From an uncultured Dehalococcoidia bacterium (GTDB lineage: Bacteria > Chloroflexota > Dehalococcoidia > Lucifugimonadales > CATQGZ01): a stretch of DNA of 64,000 nt. Below are positions 42,656 to 52,131 of the stretch, in pieces. The number at the start of each line of letters is the position of its first letter. The first letter of the stretch is position 1. Location of the stretch: assembly GCA_958295685.1 (NCBI GenBank), contig OY282365.1, positions 1,612,001-1,676,000 of the forward strand, read 5' to 3'. The translations under genes were made by a program, and so were the position numbers. The notes beneath the pieces are model-generated. The model saw nothing but the letters and a program-made list of their open reading frames with translations, had not been told where the DNA came from and searched no databases.

Positions 42656-43939
42656 TCAGGCGGACTTTCGTTCGGCTCTGGGCATGGAAATGGATTCGCC
42701 GCTGCTCATGACGAGGGACACGCTGGCCCTGCCTTTGATGGCGTCGGCGTCGACGACGCAACCGGCTACGCCGGTCATGCTGGGGAGCTCGTACATAACC
42801 TCCAGGAGGGTTTCTTCCAGGACCGCCCTGAGCCCGCGCGCTCCCGTCTTGCGTTTCAGGGCCTGATCGGCCGCGGCTTCGAGGGCGTCCTGAGTGAAGG
42901 TGAGCTCCACGTCGTCCATCTCGAAGAGTGACTTGTACTGCCTGACGAAGGCGTTTCTGGGCTCCTTCAGAACTCGCACGAGATCAGATTTGTCGAGTCC
43001 CTTGAGTCCTGATATGACGGGGAGGCGTCCGACGAACTCAACTATGAAGCCGTAGTCGAGCAGGTCGTCGTCGGTGACGTGCTGCAGGATGGTGTCCTCA
43101 TGTTCCTGGGACCTTGCGATGTCCGTCCTGCTGAATCCGATGCTCTGTTTGTTCTTGAAGACGCGCCGGTCGATGATCTCGCCCATGCCTTCAAAGGCGC
43201 CGCCACAGATGAAGAGGATGTTCTCCGTGTTGATCTGAAGGAACTCCTGGTGCGGATGCTTCCGCCCTCCCTGCGGGGGAACGTTGGCGAGGCAGCCCTC
43301 GATTATCTTCGAGAGGGCCTGCTGCACGCCCTCGCCGGAGACGTCCCTCGTGATGGATGGGTTCAGGCTGCTCTTTCGGGCGATCTTGTCGATTTCGTCT
43401 ATGTATATGATCCCCTGCTCGGCTCGGGCCACGTCGAAGTTGGCTGCCTGGATAAGATTAAGGAGGATGTTCTCCACATCCTCACCCACGTATCCGGCCT
43501 CGGTCAGCGACGTGGCGTCGGCTATGGCGAACGGCACTTCCAGAATCTTTGCCAGGGTCTGGGCGATGTGGGTCTTGCCGCATCCTGATGGGCCCAACAG
43601 GAGTATGTTGGCCTTCTGGATCTCGACGTCCTCGTGCTTGCGGTTAGACCAGACACGCTTGTAGTGGTTGTAGACGGCTACGCTGACGACCTTCTTGGCC
43701 TGCTCCTGCCCGATTACGTATTCATCGAGTCGCCGGCATATCCACTTTGGGTTGAGGCCTCTGGCCATGAGGCCGGAGGAATCGCGGGGATGAGCGGGGT
43801 TCTGTTCGGTGATTATCTGGTCACAGCGGCCGACGCATTCGTCGCAGATGAAGACCCGGTCGGGTCCGGCGATGAGGCGTCGAACCTGGGCCTGGAGCTT
43901 GCCACAGAAGGAGCACTGGTAGTCAGGGCGTCCTGTCAT
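42656..43939 (-). CDS. clpX: ATP-dependent Clp protease ATP-binding subunit ClpX
   Basis: 427 aa. Zinc-binding C9, C12, C32 and C35, Walker A GPSGCGKT (116-123), Walker B IIYIDEIDKI (177-186), and an IGF-like loop for ClpP docking (SIGFSR) after the sensor region. Unfolds substrates for ClpP, encoded 11 nt upstream. The clpX-clpP-tig order on one strand is the common bacterial tig-clpP-clpX operon. Confidence 0.97.
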   Translation of the reverse strand: MTGRPDYQCSFCGKLQAQVRRLIAGPDRVFICDECVGRCDQIITEQNPAHPRDSSGLMARGLNPKWICRRLDEYVIGQEQAKKVVSVAVYNHYKRVWSNRKHEDVEIQKANILLLGPSGCGKTHIAQTLAKILEVPFAIADATSLTEAGYVGEDVENILLNLIQAANFDVARAEQGIIYIDEIDKIARKSSLNPSITRDVSGEGVQQALSKIIEGCLANVPPQGGRKHPHQEFLQINTENILFICGGAFEGMGEIIDRRVFKNKQSIGFSRTDIARSQEHEDTILQHVTDDDLLDYGFIVEFVGRLPVISGLKGLDKSDLVRVLKEPRNAFVRQYKSLFEMDDVELTFTQDALEAAADQALKRKTGARGLRAVLEETLLEVMYELPSMTGVAGCVVDADAIKGRASVSLVMSSGESISMPRAERKSA

Positions 43940-43950
43940 GTCATACCGGT

Positions 43951-44571
43951 CTAGGCGGGTTCGGCGCCGTTGTCGGATGGCTGGGTGTATACGTCGTCGA
44001 TAAGTCCGTAGGTCTTGGCCTGCTCCGCAGTCATGTAGTAGTCGCGGTCGCTGTCTCTGGCCACTCTTTCGTATGACTGTCCCGTGTTTTCGGCGATGAT
44101 CTGGTAGAGCTTGTCCTGAAGCCTGAGCAGCTCGCGGGCCTGTATCTCGATGTCGGCGGCCTGTCCCTGAGCTCCTCCCATCGGCTGGTGCATGTGAATG
44201 GTGGAGTTGGGTGTGGCGAAGCGTTTGCCCTTCGCGCCGGAGCAGAGGAGCACCGTGCCGAAGCTGGCGGCGCCACCCACGCAGATCGTGGAGATGGCAG
44301 GCCGTATCAGCTGCATCGAGTCGTAGATCGCCAGCCCTGCAGTGATGATGCCTCCGGGCGAGTTTATGTATATGTATATGTCGCGCTCCGGATCCTCTCG
44401 GTCAAGGAACAGGAGTTGGGCAATTATATTGTTGGCGACCTGATCGACTATTGGGGTTCCCAGGAAAATGATGCGTTCCTTGAGAAGCAGTGAATAGATG
44501 TCGTACGCTCTCTCCCCACGCGCACCGGACTCTACCACCATCGGGATCAGGTTTTCAGGCCTCTGCATCAT
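43951..44571 (-). CDS. clpP: ATP-dependent Clp protease proteolytic subunit
   Basis: 206 aa from ATG 44571, which follows AAGGAG. Catalytic triad S103 (GGAASFG), H128 (HMHQPMGG) and D177 (DRDYYM). The usual GQAASMG reads GGAASFG, a mild variant. The frame is open further upstream inside tig, but homology and the ribosome site place the start here, overlapping the tig end by 17 nt. Confidence 0.96.
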   Translation of the reverse strand: MMQRPENLIPMVVESGARGERAYDIYSLLLKERIIFLGTPIVDQVANNIIAQLLFLDREDPERDIYIYINSPGGIITAGLAIYDSMQLIRPAISTICVGGAASFGTVLLCSGAKGKRFATPNSTIHMHQPMGGAQGQAADIEIQARELLRLQDKLYQIIAENTGQSYERVARDSDRDYYMTAEQAKTYGLIDDVYTQPSDNGAEPA

Positions 44572-45865
44572 CGGGGTGTCTCCTTGATTCATCGTCGGTC
44601 GTTGCCGGACCGTCCGGCGCCTCGCCTCTGGCAATCTCCACCAGCCTGTCCACGGTCTTCTCGGCGAGCAGGGCCTCTCGAACCGCGTCTGCCGGGATGT
44701 CTCCGGAGCCCTGTTGGGACTTAAGGGCGTCGACTCGCGCGTCGACGTCGTCGTCGGAGACCTGTATGCCCTCGAGTTCCGCGACTTTCGATAGGGCAAA
44801 GCGACGGCGGAGGCTCCGTACCACGTCGTTCTCAATCTCGCTTCGCGCCTCTTCCGCGGTCTTTTCGACGGACTGCAGGTAGTCGTCCACGCGGATGTCG
44901 AATCTCTGCAAGAAAGCGGCGCGCTCGACCTCCTGATGCTCGATGCCACGCTCGACCATGACGGCAGGCATCTTGACGCTCAATCCGTCGACGAGCGCGG
45001 TCACGACCTTCTCTCTGTGCTCACGGAGGCTCAGCTCCTTGCCTCTCTCTTTCAATTGCTCCAGCACTGAATTACGCAACGCCGCCAGGTTATCGTAGCC
45101 GTCTCCGACTCCCTTGGCGAACTCGTCGTCCAGTTCCGGGAGATTGAATTCCTTGATCTCCTTCACGGCGACCGTGAGGTGGATGTCCTTGTCTGCAATC
45201 GTCGTGTCGTCATAGTCGGACGGAAGGCTAAGAACAAACTCGGCAGGAGTGTCGACGACGGCGCCGACGAGATTCTCAGCCAAGCCTGGCAGAGCATCGG
45301 TCTTACTGTCGAGGGTATAGACCACGTCCTTGTTATCGATGACTGTCTTCCCCTCCAGCTTGCCATCTGCGTCCATTGTAACCCTGTCTCCCATGGCGAC
45401 GGGTCGGTCGACGGGGTCCCACGTACCTTCGCTATGGCGCATCCTGCCGATTTGGGCGTCCACGTCCTCTTCGGTAACCTCGACGGGCGGGAGCTCGACT
45501 CTGATGTCTCTATAAAATGAGAGGTCGGCTTCCGGGGTGAGAGGGACCGTGGCTTTCAGGGTAAACGGGTCCATGTCCAGAAGCTCGAGTCGAGGGGGTC
45601 CCATGGTGTCCAAGTTCTGTTCGTCGATAGCCCGTTTCGCAACCTCTGCCGCCATTGAGTCGAGCACTTCGTTGATCAGGCTTTCACGTCCCACGAAGTT
45701 TTCGACGACCCTTCTGGGCGCCTTCCCTTTGCGGAATCCGGGAATAACGACACGTGTAGAGAGCTGACGATAGCCCTGGTCGAGATAGGGACCGAGGTCA
45801 GAGTCCCCCAGTTCAATCTGAAGGACGGTCTGATGGTCTATGACCTCTCCTTGGGTAATCTTCAC
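44555..45865 (-). CDS. tig: trigger factor chaperone
   Basis: 436 aa. Ribosome-binding loop GFRKGKAP (43-50; commonly GFRKGKVP), a central PPIase-like domain (about 150-240) and the C-terminal helical cradle. Acidic tail of about 20 residues. First gene of the tig-clpP-clpX block. Acts co-translationally at the ribosome exit. Confidence 0.95.
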   Translation of the reverse strand: MKITQGEVIDHQTVLQIELGDSDLGPYLDQGYRQLSTRVVIPGFRKGKAPRRVVENFVGRESLINEVLDSMAAEVAKRAIDEQNLDTMGPPRLELLDMDPFTLKATVPLTPEADLSFYRDIRVELPPVEVTEEDVDAQIGRMRHSEGTWDPVDRPVAMGDRVTMDADGKLEGKTVIDNKDVVYTLDSKTDALPGLAENLVGAVVDTPAEFVLSLPSDYDDTTIADKDIHLTVAVKEIKEFNLPELDDEFAKGVGDGYDNLAALRNSVLEQLKERGKELSLREHREKVVTALVDGLSVKMPAVMVERGIEHQEVERAAFLQRFDIRVDDYLQSVEKTAEEARSEIENDVVRSLRRRFALSKVAELEGIQVSDDDVDARVDALKSQQGSGDIPADAVREALLAEKTVDRLVEIARGEAPDGPATTDDESRRHPDDAEA

Positions 45866-45901
45866 CGACGTCTCCGCACAGGCCTCACCTTGTGGATTAT
45901 A

Positions 45902-46615
45902 TCACACCTGCTCCATCCGCCACCCGAAGACGCGGCCGAGGTGTCGTGTCAGTACAGGAGCCACCTCGGACACGGTGACGGCGGCTGACAGTCGGGAGGC
46001 CATGGTGGTCACCTCAGCGCCGGGCATCCCGCACGGCACGACGTGGTCGAAGTACGAGACGTCCGTGTTGACGTTCAGGGCCAGCCCGTGCATCGTGACT
46101 CCCCTGCTGACCCTGACCCCGATGGCCGCGATCTTTCGTCCACCCACCCACACCCCCGTGGGACGGCCTGCGCTCTCGGCCTCGATGCGGAAATCGGCCA
46201 GGGTCGAGATCACTGCTTCTTCAAGCTTGCGGACATACTTGAGCGGTCCCCCGCCCAATCTCCGCAAGTCGGCTATGAGGTAGGCGACCAGTTGCCCCGG
46301 CCCGTGGTACGTGGCCTGGCCGCCGCGGTCTACGTGATGGACTTCGGCGCCGAGCTTCTCAAGCTCGGCGCCGGACGCGAGGACGTCCGCATCCGACCCC
46401 CGGCGCCCGAGTGTGTAGACGTGCGGATGCTCCAAGAGAATGAGGTGATGGGGCAGCGGCCCGTCGGCAACACGGCCGTGCAGCGCCTTCTGCATTTCCC
46501 ACGCATCGAGGAACCCGACGCGGCCCGCAGAGATGCAGACGCACCTATCCATACCGGTCTGCTGACGTCCGGCTGCGGTGTCGGGCATACCCGCAGGGCG
46601 CTCATCGTGATTCAC
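45902..46615 (-). CDS. lipB: octanoyl-[ACP]:protein N-octanoyltransferase
   Basis: Transfers octanoyl from ACP to lipoyl domains. The acyl-thioester cysteine lies in VVPCGMPG, with GGRKIAAIGV (catalytic Lys) and RGGQATYHGPGQLVAY (family signature). 237 aa from GTG 46615; the internal Met at 46552 may be the true start since the first 21 residues are not conserved-looking. It sits next to the 2-oxoacid dehydrogenase E2 that needs lipoylation. No lipA is in the window. Confidence 0.93.
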   Translation of the reverse strand: MNHDERPAGMPDTAAGRQQTGMDRCVCISAGRVGFLDAWEMQKALHGRVADGPLPHHLILLEHPHVYTLGRRGSDADVLASGAELEKLGAEVHHVDRGGQATYHGPGQLVAYLIADLRRLGGGPLKYVRKLEEAVISTLADFRIEAESAGRPTGVWVGGRKIAAIGVRVSRGVTMHGLALNVNTDVSYFDHVVPCGMPGAEVTTMASRLSAAVTVSEVAPVLTRHLGRVFGWRMEQV

Positions 46616-46673
46616 GCGGCGTCTGCTTCACTACCTCGACAACATCAGGCTTTGCCAATCGTCCACAGTAGTC

Positions 46674-47915
46674 TCATACCTGCGTGTCGAGGCCTATTCC
46701 CTCCAGAAGCCTCTTGACCGACGCCGTGAAGGCGCCTGCCTCGGCTCCGTCCACTATACGGTGGTCAAAGGTGAGGCCGACGTTCATGATCGACCGGATC
46801 GCGATCGCGTCATCGATCACTACTGGACGCTTGATTATGGCCTCGGTCGTCAGTATGGCGGCCTGGGGTGGGTTCACGAGTGCGCGAGAGGTCACGGAGC
46901 CCAGCACGCCGGTGTTGTTGACAGTGAAGGTGCCATGCTGGACGTCTTCCAGGGCGAGCTTCCCAGCCCGCGCGCGCTCTGACAGCGAGTCTACGGCGAC
47001 GGCCAGCTCGGCAATCGTGAGTCTGTCGGCGTCGCGAATCACCGGCACGACCAGCCCGCTGGGAGCGGCCACGGCTATCCCGACGTTGATTCTGCGCTTC
47101 ATGATGATTGCGTCCGTGCCCCATGAGGAGTTGAGCAGCGGGTTCTCTCTGAGCGTGGCGGCTACCGCGTGCAACACGAAGGCCAGGTAGGTGAGATTCA
47201 CGCCCTCGCGGTCGCGGAAGTCGTCCTTGATTGACTTTCTGAGCCTGACCAGGTGTGTCACGTCAACCTCGACGGAGCTCCATGCCTGGGGTATCTCGGT
47301 GGAGCTCCTGACCATGTTCAGGGCTATCGCTCGGCGGACCGGGGTCAGGGGCACGCGCTCTTCATCCGGTTCAGCGGACGCGGCGGTCCGTGATTCGGCG
47401 TTGACGCGGGCCTGGACGTCCGCTCGCGTCACCCGTCCGTCGATTCCGGTGCCCGAGATCAGGGTAAGGTCGATTCCGTGCCGCTCGGCGAGTCGGCGGA
47501 CGGCCGGGGAGTACCGGCGCCGGCGGTTGGGGGTATCGCCGTCGATCGGGGCAATCACGCCGCCCGAGCCGGTGGGGCCCACGGGCGCGATGTCTTTGGA
47601 CAGCAGGCCAATCCTGTCGATGTCCGGAGCGTCGGCCACACCAGGGGCGGGGCTTTCCTCTGCCTCCGCGTCCGGCTCTTCACCCTCAACCTCCATCTCG
47701 GCGATTACGGCGCCCATTAGAACGGTCTCGCCCTCCTCGACGAGTATGTTCGACATCGTTCCCGACGCCGGAGAGGGCACCTCCATGTTCACCTTGTCGG
47801 TAATGACCTCGACCAGCGGGTCGTACTTCTCGACCCTGTCACCCGGCGACACGAGCCAGCGGCTAATGGTTCCCTCGGTGACCGACTCGCCTACGTGCGG
47901 CAGTTCTATGTTCAT
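46674..47915 (-). CDS. 2-oxoacid dehydrogenase E2 (lipoamide acyltransferase)
   Basis: 413 aa: lipoyl domain with K41 in EVITDKVNMEV; flexible acidic linker; peripheral subunit-binding domain RYSPAVRRLAERHGIDL; catalytic acyltransferase domain ending in TFDHRIVDGAEA (His/Asp). A single lipoyl domain and TDKVN context resemble branched-chain or pyruvate E2s of high-GC bacteria. Overlaps E1beta by one base. No E3 gene is adjacent. Confidence 0.92.
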   Translation of the reverse strand: MNIELPHVGESVTEGTISRWLVSPGDRVEKYDPLVEVITDKVNMEVPSPASGTMSNILVEEGETVLMGAVIAEMEVEGEEPDAEAEESPAPGVADAPDIDRIGLLSKDIAPVGPTGSGGVIAPIDGDTPNRRRRYSPAVRRLAERHGIDLTLISGTGIDGRVTRADVQARVNAESRTAASAEPDEERVPLTPVRRAIALNMVRSSTEIPQAWSSVEVDVTHLVRLRKSIKDDFRDREGVNLTYLAFVLHAVAATLRENPLLNSSWGTDAIIMKRRINVGIAVAAPSGLVVPVIRDADRLTIAELAVAVDSLSERARAGKLALEDVQHGTFTVNNTGVLGSVTSRALVNPPQAAILTTEAIIKRPVVIDDAIAIRSIMNVGLTFDHRIVDGAEAGAFTASVKRLLEGIGLDTQV

Positions 47916-48898
47916 CAGTAGCTCGCCAGACGCCGGATGGCCGCGGATATCTTTTCCGTGTTCAGCATGAATTCGGCTTCGAGGGGCGGACTGAACGGCA
48001 TGGCCGGGACGTCGGGCCCCGCGAGCCTGACGACGGGGCCGTCCAGGTGGTCGAACGCCTCCTCGGCGATCACGGCGGCCACCTCACCACCCAGGCCGCC
48101 GGTCCTGGTGTCCTCATGCACGACCAGCGCCTTTCCGGTCTTCTTCACCGAGTCTATGACGGTCGCCCTGTCCATCGGAGCCAGGGTTCTCAGGTCAACC
48201 AGTTCGACGCTGATGTCGTCTTGGGCGAGATTCCTCGCAGCCTCGGCGCAGTGATGGACCATGAGGCCATAGGTGATCACGCTCACGTGGCTGCCTTCAA
48301 TCTTGACCTCCGCCTCGCCGATGGGAACGGTGTACTCCTCATCGGGCACCTGGCCGCGCACCAGTCGGTAAGTGCGTTTGTGTTCGAGGAAGACTACGGG
48401 GTCGTCGTCTCGCACCGCGCTCTTGAGCAGTCCCTTGGCGTCGTATGGGGTCGCAGGCGCGACCACCTTGAGGCCCGGGCTGTGAGCGAAGAACGCCTCG
48501 ACGTTCTGCGAGTGGTACAGCCCCCCGCGGACCCCTCCTCCGTACGGAGTCCTGGCGACCAGAGGCGCGCTGACCTTGCCATTCGACCCGTATCGGGCCT
48601 TTGCGGCCTCTCCCAGCAGCTGGTTGAAAGTGGGCCAGATGAAGTCGGCGAACTGTATTTCGGCGATTGGCCGCATCCCGTTCAGGGCGGCGCCCAGGGC
48701 GATTCCGGCTATGGAGGCCTCGGCGAGGGGCGTATCGATGATCCGGTTTTCGCCGAACTCCTCGATGAAGCCGTCGGTTGCAAGGAAGACACCGCCGCGG
48801 CGCCCGACGTCCTCGCCGAGCACAAAGACGCGCTCGTCTCTGGCGAGCTCCTCTCGGATCGCGTCCCTGACCGCCTCGATCACCGTCTTTACGGCGAT
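47915..48898 (-). CDS. 2-oxoacid dehydrogenase E1 beta subunit
   Basis: Transketolase-like beta subunit: GEDVGRRGGVFLATDGF, IIDTPLAEASIAGIALGAAL and VVHEDTRTGGLGGE. The first conventional start is GTG 48883. The family N-terminus (xxVKTVIEAxRDA) begins five codons earlier, where an ATC codon at 48898 lies six bases after GGAGG. An ATC start (327 aa) or the GTG (322 aa) are both possible. It pairs with E1alpha, whose stop it overlaps if the ATC is used. Confidence 0.9.
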   Translation of the reverse strand: MAVKTVIEAVRDAIREELARDERVFVLGEDVGRRGGVFLATDGFIEEFGENRIIDTPLAEASIAGIALGAALNGMRPIAEIQFADFIWPTFNQLLGEAAKARYGSNGKVSAPLVARTPYGGGVRGGLYHSQNVEAFFAHSPGLKVVAPATPYDAKGLLKSAVRDDDPVVFLEHKRTYRLVRGQVPDEEYTVPIGEAEVKIEGSHVSVITYGLMVHHCAEAARNLAQDDISVELVDLRTLAPMDRATVIDSVKKTGKALVVHEDTRTGGLGGEVAAVIAEEAFDHLDGPVVRLAGPDVPAMPFSPPLEAEFMLNTEKISAAIRRLASY

Positions 48899-49896
48899 GG
48901 CGCACCTCCGGTCTGATCGGCGTAGACGTGGTCGTAGAAGCCGTCGAGGCCGGGGTAGCTTGCGGATTCGGCAAGCTCGGTAGCCTCGTCGACCACTCGC
49001 CGGGCCTCGGCGTACAGCGTCTCGTCCGCGTCTTCCGAGAGGACTCCCGTTCCGAGGAGCCTCTCTCTCAGAATTCTGAGAGGGTCTCGCTTTCGCGCCG
49101 CCTCGATCTCGCCGGCGTTCCTATATCGCCTGTCATCGTCGTCGCTGGTGTGGGGCAGGTACCGCTCGACCATGGCTTCGATCAGGGTCGGGCCGCGGCC
49201 TGAGCGGGCCCGGCTCGCGGCCTCGGAAGTCGCCTCGTATACGGCGGCTGCATCGCAGCCGTCGACTACGACGCCTGGCATTCCGTAGCCCTCGGCGCGT
49301 GCCGCCACGTGTTCCACAGCCATCTGAAGATGCCTGGGGACTGAGATGGCATATCCGTTGTTTTCACAGAAGAAGATGACCGGGAGCCGGTGAACGCCCG
49401 CGAAGTTCATGGCCTCGTGGCACTCGCCGACGCTGGACGCGCCATCGCCGAAGTAGACGATCACGACGGTATCCTCGCCGCGCATTCTGGAGGCCAGGGC
49501 GGCGCCGACGGCCTGGGGGAGCTGTGTGCCGACGACGTTGGACAGGTTGACGACGCCGAGTTTCGGGTAAGCGCCGTGTAGTGGGAACTGACGCGCTCCG
49601 CTCATCTGCTCGCCCTCTCTGGCGAGGAAGCCGAGCATCACCTCTCCGGGGGTCATGCCCAGGGACAGCAGCACGGCCAAGTCGCGGTAGTTCGTGTAGA
49701 AGAGGTCGCTGCCGGGGCGCAGGGCGTGCACGCTGCCGATCTGGCACGCCTCGTGGCCCTGGGCGGAGGCGACGATGGCGGCCTTTCCCTGGCGGTTGAG
49801 CATCCAGACGCGCTCGTCGAGCGTGCGGCAGAGCACCATCTGCCGATACATTTCCAGAAGCTGCTCGCCGCTCGGACCGGTCTGGCCGTGATCCAC
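48889..49896 (-). CDS. 2-oxoacid dehydrogenase E1 alpha subunit
   Basis: 335 aa from GTG 49896. Thiamine-diphosphate motif runs from GDG (150-152) to NN (179-180) in YFGDGASSVGECHEAMNF then FFCENNGYAIS. TNYRDLAVLLSLGMTP is typical of branched-chain or pyruvate E1alpha. The frame is open upstream to 50106, but a promoter lies at 49948-49977, so translation must begin after it. No strong ribosome site is seen; the start is the least certain part. Confidence 0.88.
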   Translation of the reverse strand: MDHGQTGPSGEQLLEMYRQMVLCRTLDERVWMLNRQGKAAIVASAQGHEACQIGSVHALRPGSDLFYTNYRDLAVLLSLGMTPGEVMLGFLAREGEQMSGARQFPLHGAYPKLGVVNLSNVVGTQLPQAVGAALASRMRGEDTVVIVYFGDGASSVGECHEAMNFAGVHRLPVIFFCENNGYAISVPRHLQMAVEHVAARAEGYGMPGVVVDGCDAAAVYEATSEAASRARSGRGPTLIEAMVERYLPHTSDDDDRRYRNAGEIEAARKRDPLRILRERLLGTGVLSEDADETLYAEARRVVDEATELAESASYPGLDGFYDHVYADQTGGAPSP

Positions 49897-49947
49897 GCGC
49901 CACTCGGAATACGGGCCTCCCGCTGGAGGGACGCCCAGGATGCCCAG

Positions 49948-49977
49948 ATTATAGTGAGATTCACCGTGAGAGGTCAA
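49948..49977 (-). promoter_or_regulatory. promoter of the E1alpha-E1beta-E2 operon
   Basis: On the minus strand TTGACC (49972-49977), an 18-bp spacer and TATAAT (49948-49953), about 50 bp before the chosen E1alpha start. It faces away from the methyltransferase gene. Confidence 0.65.
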
Positions 49978-50006
49978 AGACGGCGCGTGCGGAGCCTCTC
50001 CCTGTA

Positions 50007-50035
50007 TTACACGCGCTGCGCTCGTGGGGTAGGAT
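50007..50035 (+). promoter_or_regulatory. possible promoter of the orphan methyltransferase
   Basis: TTACAC (50007-50012), 17-bp spacer, TAGGAT (50030-50035), with the gene's ATG eight bases later. No ribosome binding site fits between, so the message would be leaderless or nearly so. Weak matches; moderate support only. Confidence 0.4.
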
Positions 50036-50043
50036 GGCCCATC

Positions 50044-51018
50044 ATGACAATGCGCCAGGAGACATCCTTCCCGGACTCTCGCTCCAACGGGTGTACGAAC
50101 GATCACGCGGCCATTCTGCCTCGCGCCATCCGTGAGGGCAGCGCTCTATACCGGACCAGCCTGGGCATTGGACACGGACGCCTGTGCATCTGCAGGCCTA
50201 ACCACCTGAACTGTCTGTCCGCCAAGGAGTGGCTGAAGGGTCAGCTGGGTGTGTGGCAGTTCAACTATGAAGGCAGGGATATTCGTGACAAGAAGGTCCA
50301 CCCTGCTACCTTCCCGATTTCGCTGGCTACGAGAGTAATCGAGCTCTTCACCCATGAAGGAGAGTTGGTCCTGGACCCGTTCGTCGGGAGTGGCACGACG
50401 CTGGTCGCCGCCCAGGATACCGAGAGGAATGCGGTGGGCTTCGACCTTCAACAGAGATACGTAGACGTCTCAGAGAGTCGGCTTCTCCAGAAGGACCTGT
50501 TCGCAGGCACGAGCCAGCTGGCCGTATACGATGACGCCTCGAACGTCGCCGAGTACCTCGAACCCGGCAGCGTGTCGCTGATCTTCACCTCGCCTCCCTA
50601 TGCCAACTTGTTGAACAGGCAGAGGCGCAACAAGTCCCGGCGCGACCGCAAGAACGACCAACTGGGGGTCGTGGAGCAGTACTCCCAGGACCCGCGCGAC
50701 CTGGGCACCATGCCTCTGGAGAGTTACTCATCCGCTATCGGCGGCATGTTCGCTCGAATGCGCGGGCTGCTGAGGCCGGGTGCGCACTGTGTCGTGAACG
50801 TCCCCGACATGTGGTGGGAGAACCAGCGCGTCACCATTCATATCTCCGTCGTGGAGGCTCTGAGGGAGGCCGGCTACGAGCTTCGCAACACGATAATCTG
50901 GGACCGCACCAACATCGTCAACCGGGTGGGCATCTTCGGGTGGCCGAGCAACTACATAACCATGGGAACCACGTTCGAATACCTGCTGGACTTCTGGAAC
51001 CCTCCCGACAATGGCTGA
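50044..51018 (+). CDS. orphan DNA methyltransferase, N4-cytosine type
   Basis: 324 aa. SAM motif DPFVGSGT (111-118) precedes the catalytic TSPPY (182-186), so motif I lies N-terminal of motif IV, unlike the beta-class enzyme at 25946. TSPPY points to cytosine-N4 methylation. HPATFPISLATRVIELF before motif I is the motif X region. The frame is open upstream into E1alpha but ATG 50044 fits the promoter. No full endonuclease gene follows, only the broken short frame at 51011. Confidence 0.8.
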   Translation: MTMRQETSFPDSRSNGCTNDHAAILPRAIREGSALYRTSLGIGHGRLCICRPNHLNCLSAKEWLKGQLGVWQFNYEGRDIRDKKVHPATFPISLATRVIELFTHEGELVLDPFVGSGTTLVAAQDTERNAVGFDLQQRYVDVSESRLLQKDLFAGTSQLAVYDDASNVAEYLEPGSVSLIFTSPPYANLLNRQRRNKSRRDRKNDQLGVVEQYSQDPRDLGTMPLESYSSAIGGMFARMRGLLRPGAHCVVNVPDMWWENQRVTIHISVVEALREAGYELRNTIIWDRTNIVNRVGIFGWPSNYITMGTTFEYLLDFWNPPDNG

Positions 51019-51185
51019 CCGGCGCGAACGGATGCGGCGGCTGATGAAGCGTGTCCGCCAGGAGGGCCAGTTGCCACCCTCAGCCGCAATCGTCCGTCCA
51101 AGAGACGTTCGAGCGGCTGGGCTACGTGAGTGAGTCCCTCGAGTCTGCACAAGTAATTGCGCGCTTCAACGGAATGCTCCGCTAG
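51011..51185 (+). pseudogene. short frameshifted reading frame after the methyltransferase
   Basis: An ATG at 51011 overlaps the methyltransferase stop and reads MADRRERMRRLMKRVRQEG to a TGA near 51133. A second frame, offset by one, reads ETFERLGYVSESLESAQVIA and continues to a TAG at 51183-51185. The two halves look like one small helical protein split by a frameshift. It could be the decayed end of a partner gene, or chance. Its end overlaps the stop of the convergent SDR gene. Confidence 0.3.
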
Positions 51186-51946
51186 AAGACGCTGTAGCCG
51201 CCGTCGACGGGGATGGAGGAGCCGGTTACGTAGTCTGAGGCTGGCGAGGCGAGGAAGACGGCCGTCCCGGCGAGTTCGTCGGGCTCCGCCCAGCGGCCCT
51301 GAGGGATGCGGGACGTTATGAATCGGTAGCGGTCCGGGTTTCCGGTACTGATGGCGGCCGTGAGGTCTGTGTGTACCCAGCCGGGCAGGATTGCGTTGAC
51401 CTGGATGTTGTCGGCAGCCCAGGCGACCGCCAGGCTCTTCGTCATCTGCACGACACCGCCCTTGCTGGCGGAGTATGGGGCGACCCAGTCGCTGCCGAAT
51501 ATGGAGGTCATCGACCCTATGTTGATGATCTTCCCACCGCCCGCAGCGGCCATGACGGGATAGACTTCTCTTGCACAGAGGTAGCTGCCGGTCAGGTTGA
51601 CGTCCACGACCAGCTTCCACTCGTCGAGGGTGTAGTCCTGAGGGGCCTTTCGGACGGTGGTTCCTGCGTTGTTGACCAGCACGTCGACGCGGCCGAGGTC
51701 GTCCAGGGCGGCGCGGACCATCCGGGCGACGGAGGCAGCGTCCGAGACGTCGACTTCGACCCCCAGCGCACTGGCGCCCATGCTCTGGAGTTCCGAAACG
51801 GCGCGGCGCGTCTTCCGGCCGTCGCGGGCCGCTACCACGATAGAGGCGCCCGATGCCGCGAGGCCCTTGGCAATTCCGAGCCCGATCCCACCGTTGCCGC
51901 CGGTCACCAGCGCAACCTTCCCGCTCAGGCTGAACAGGCCGGTCAC
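51182..51946 (-). CDS. SDR-family oxidoreductase
   Basis: 254 aa classical short-chain dehydrogenase. Cofactor motif TGGNGGIG (15-22), NNAG, and catalytic S145, Y158 and K162 (YSASK). The C-terminus VTGSSIPVDGGYSVF is typical of gluconate 5-dehydrogenase/3-oxoacyl-reductase-like SDRs. GTG start with a weak ribosome site. Substrate unknown; NADP(H) or NAD(H) use not distinguishable. Confidence 0.85.
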   Translation of the reverse strand: MTGLFSLSGKVALVTGGNGGIGLGIAKGLAASGASIVVAARDGRKTRRAVSELQSMGASALGVEVDVSDAASVARMVRAALDDLGRVDVLVNNAGTTVRKAPQDYTLDEWKLVVDVNLTGSYLCAREVYPVMAAAGGGKIINIGSMTSIFGSDWVAPYSASKGGVVQMTKSLAVAWAADNIQVNAILPGWVHTDLTAAISTGNPDRYRFITSRIPQGRWAEPDELAGTAVFLASPASDYVTGSSIPVDGGYSVF

Positions 51947-52131
51947 GGCGAGGCCGCCTGTCGGACAAGAAGGGTTTCCCGTGGGTCTGCCTCATACCGT
52001 ATCATTATCATTGTGGCAGTCCTGCAACTGGAGTATGCGCCTCGTCGGCGATGGGTTTGCAATGGACATGATAGCCCGCTTCGCGTAGGGTTCCAAGAGG
52101 TCTTTCTTGAAGGCATCTTTGCAAGCCGGGT

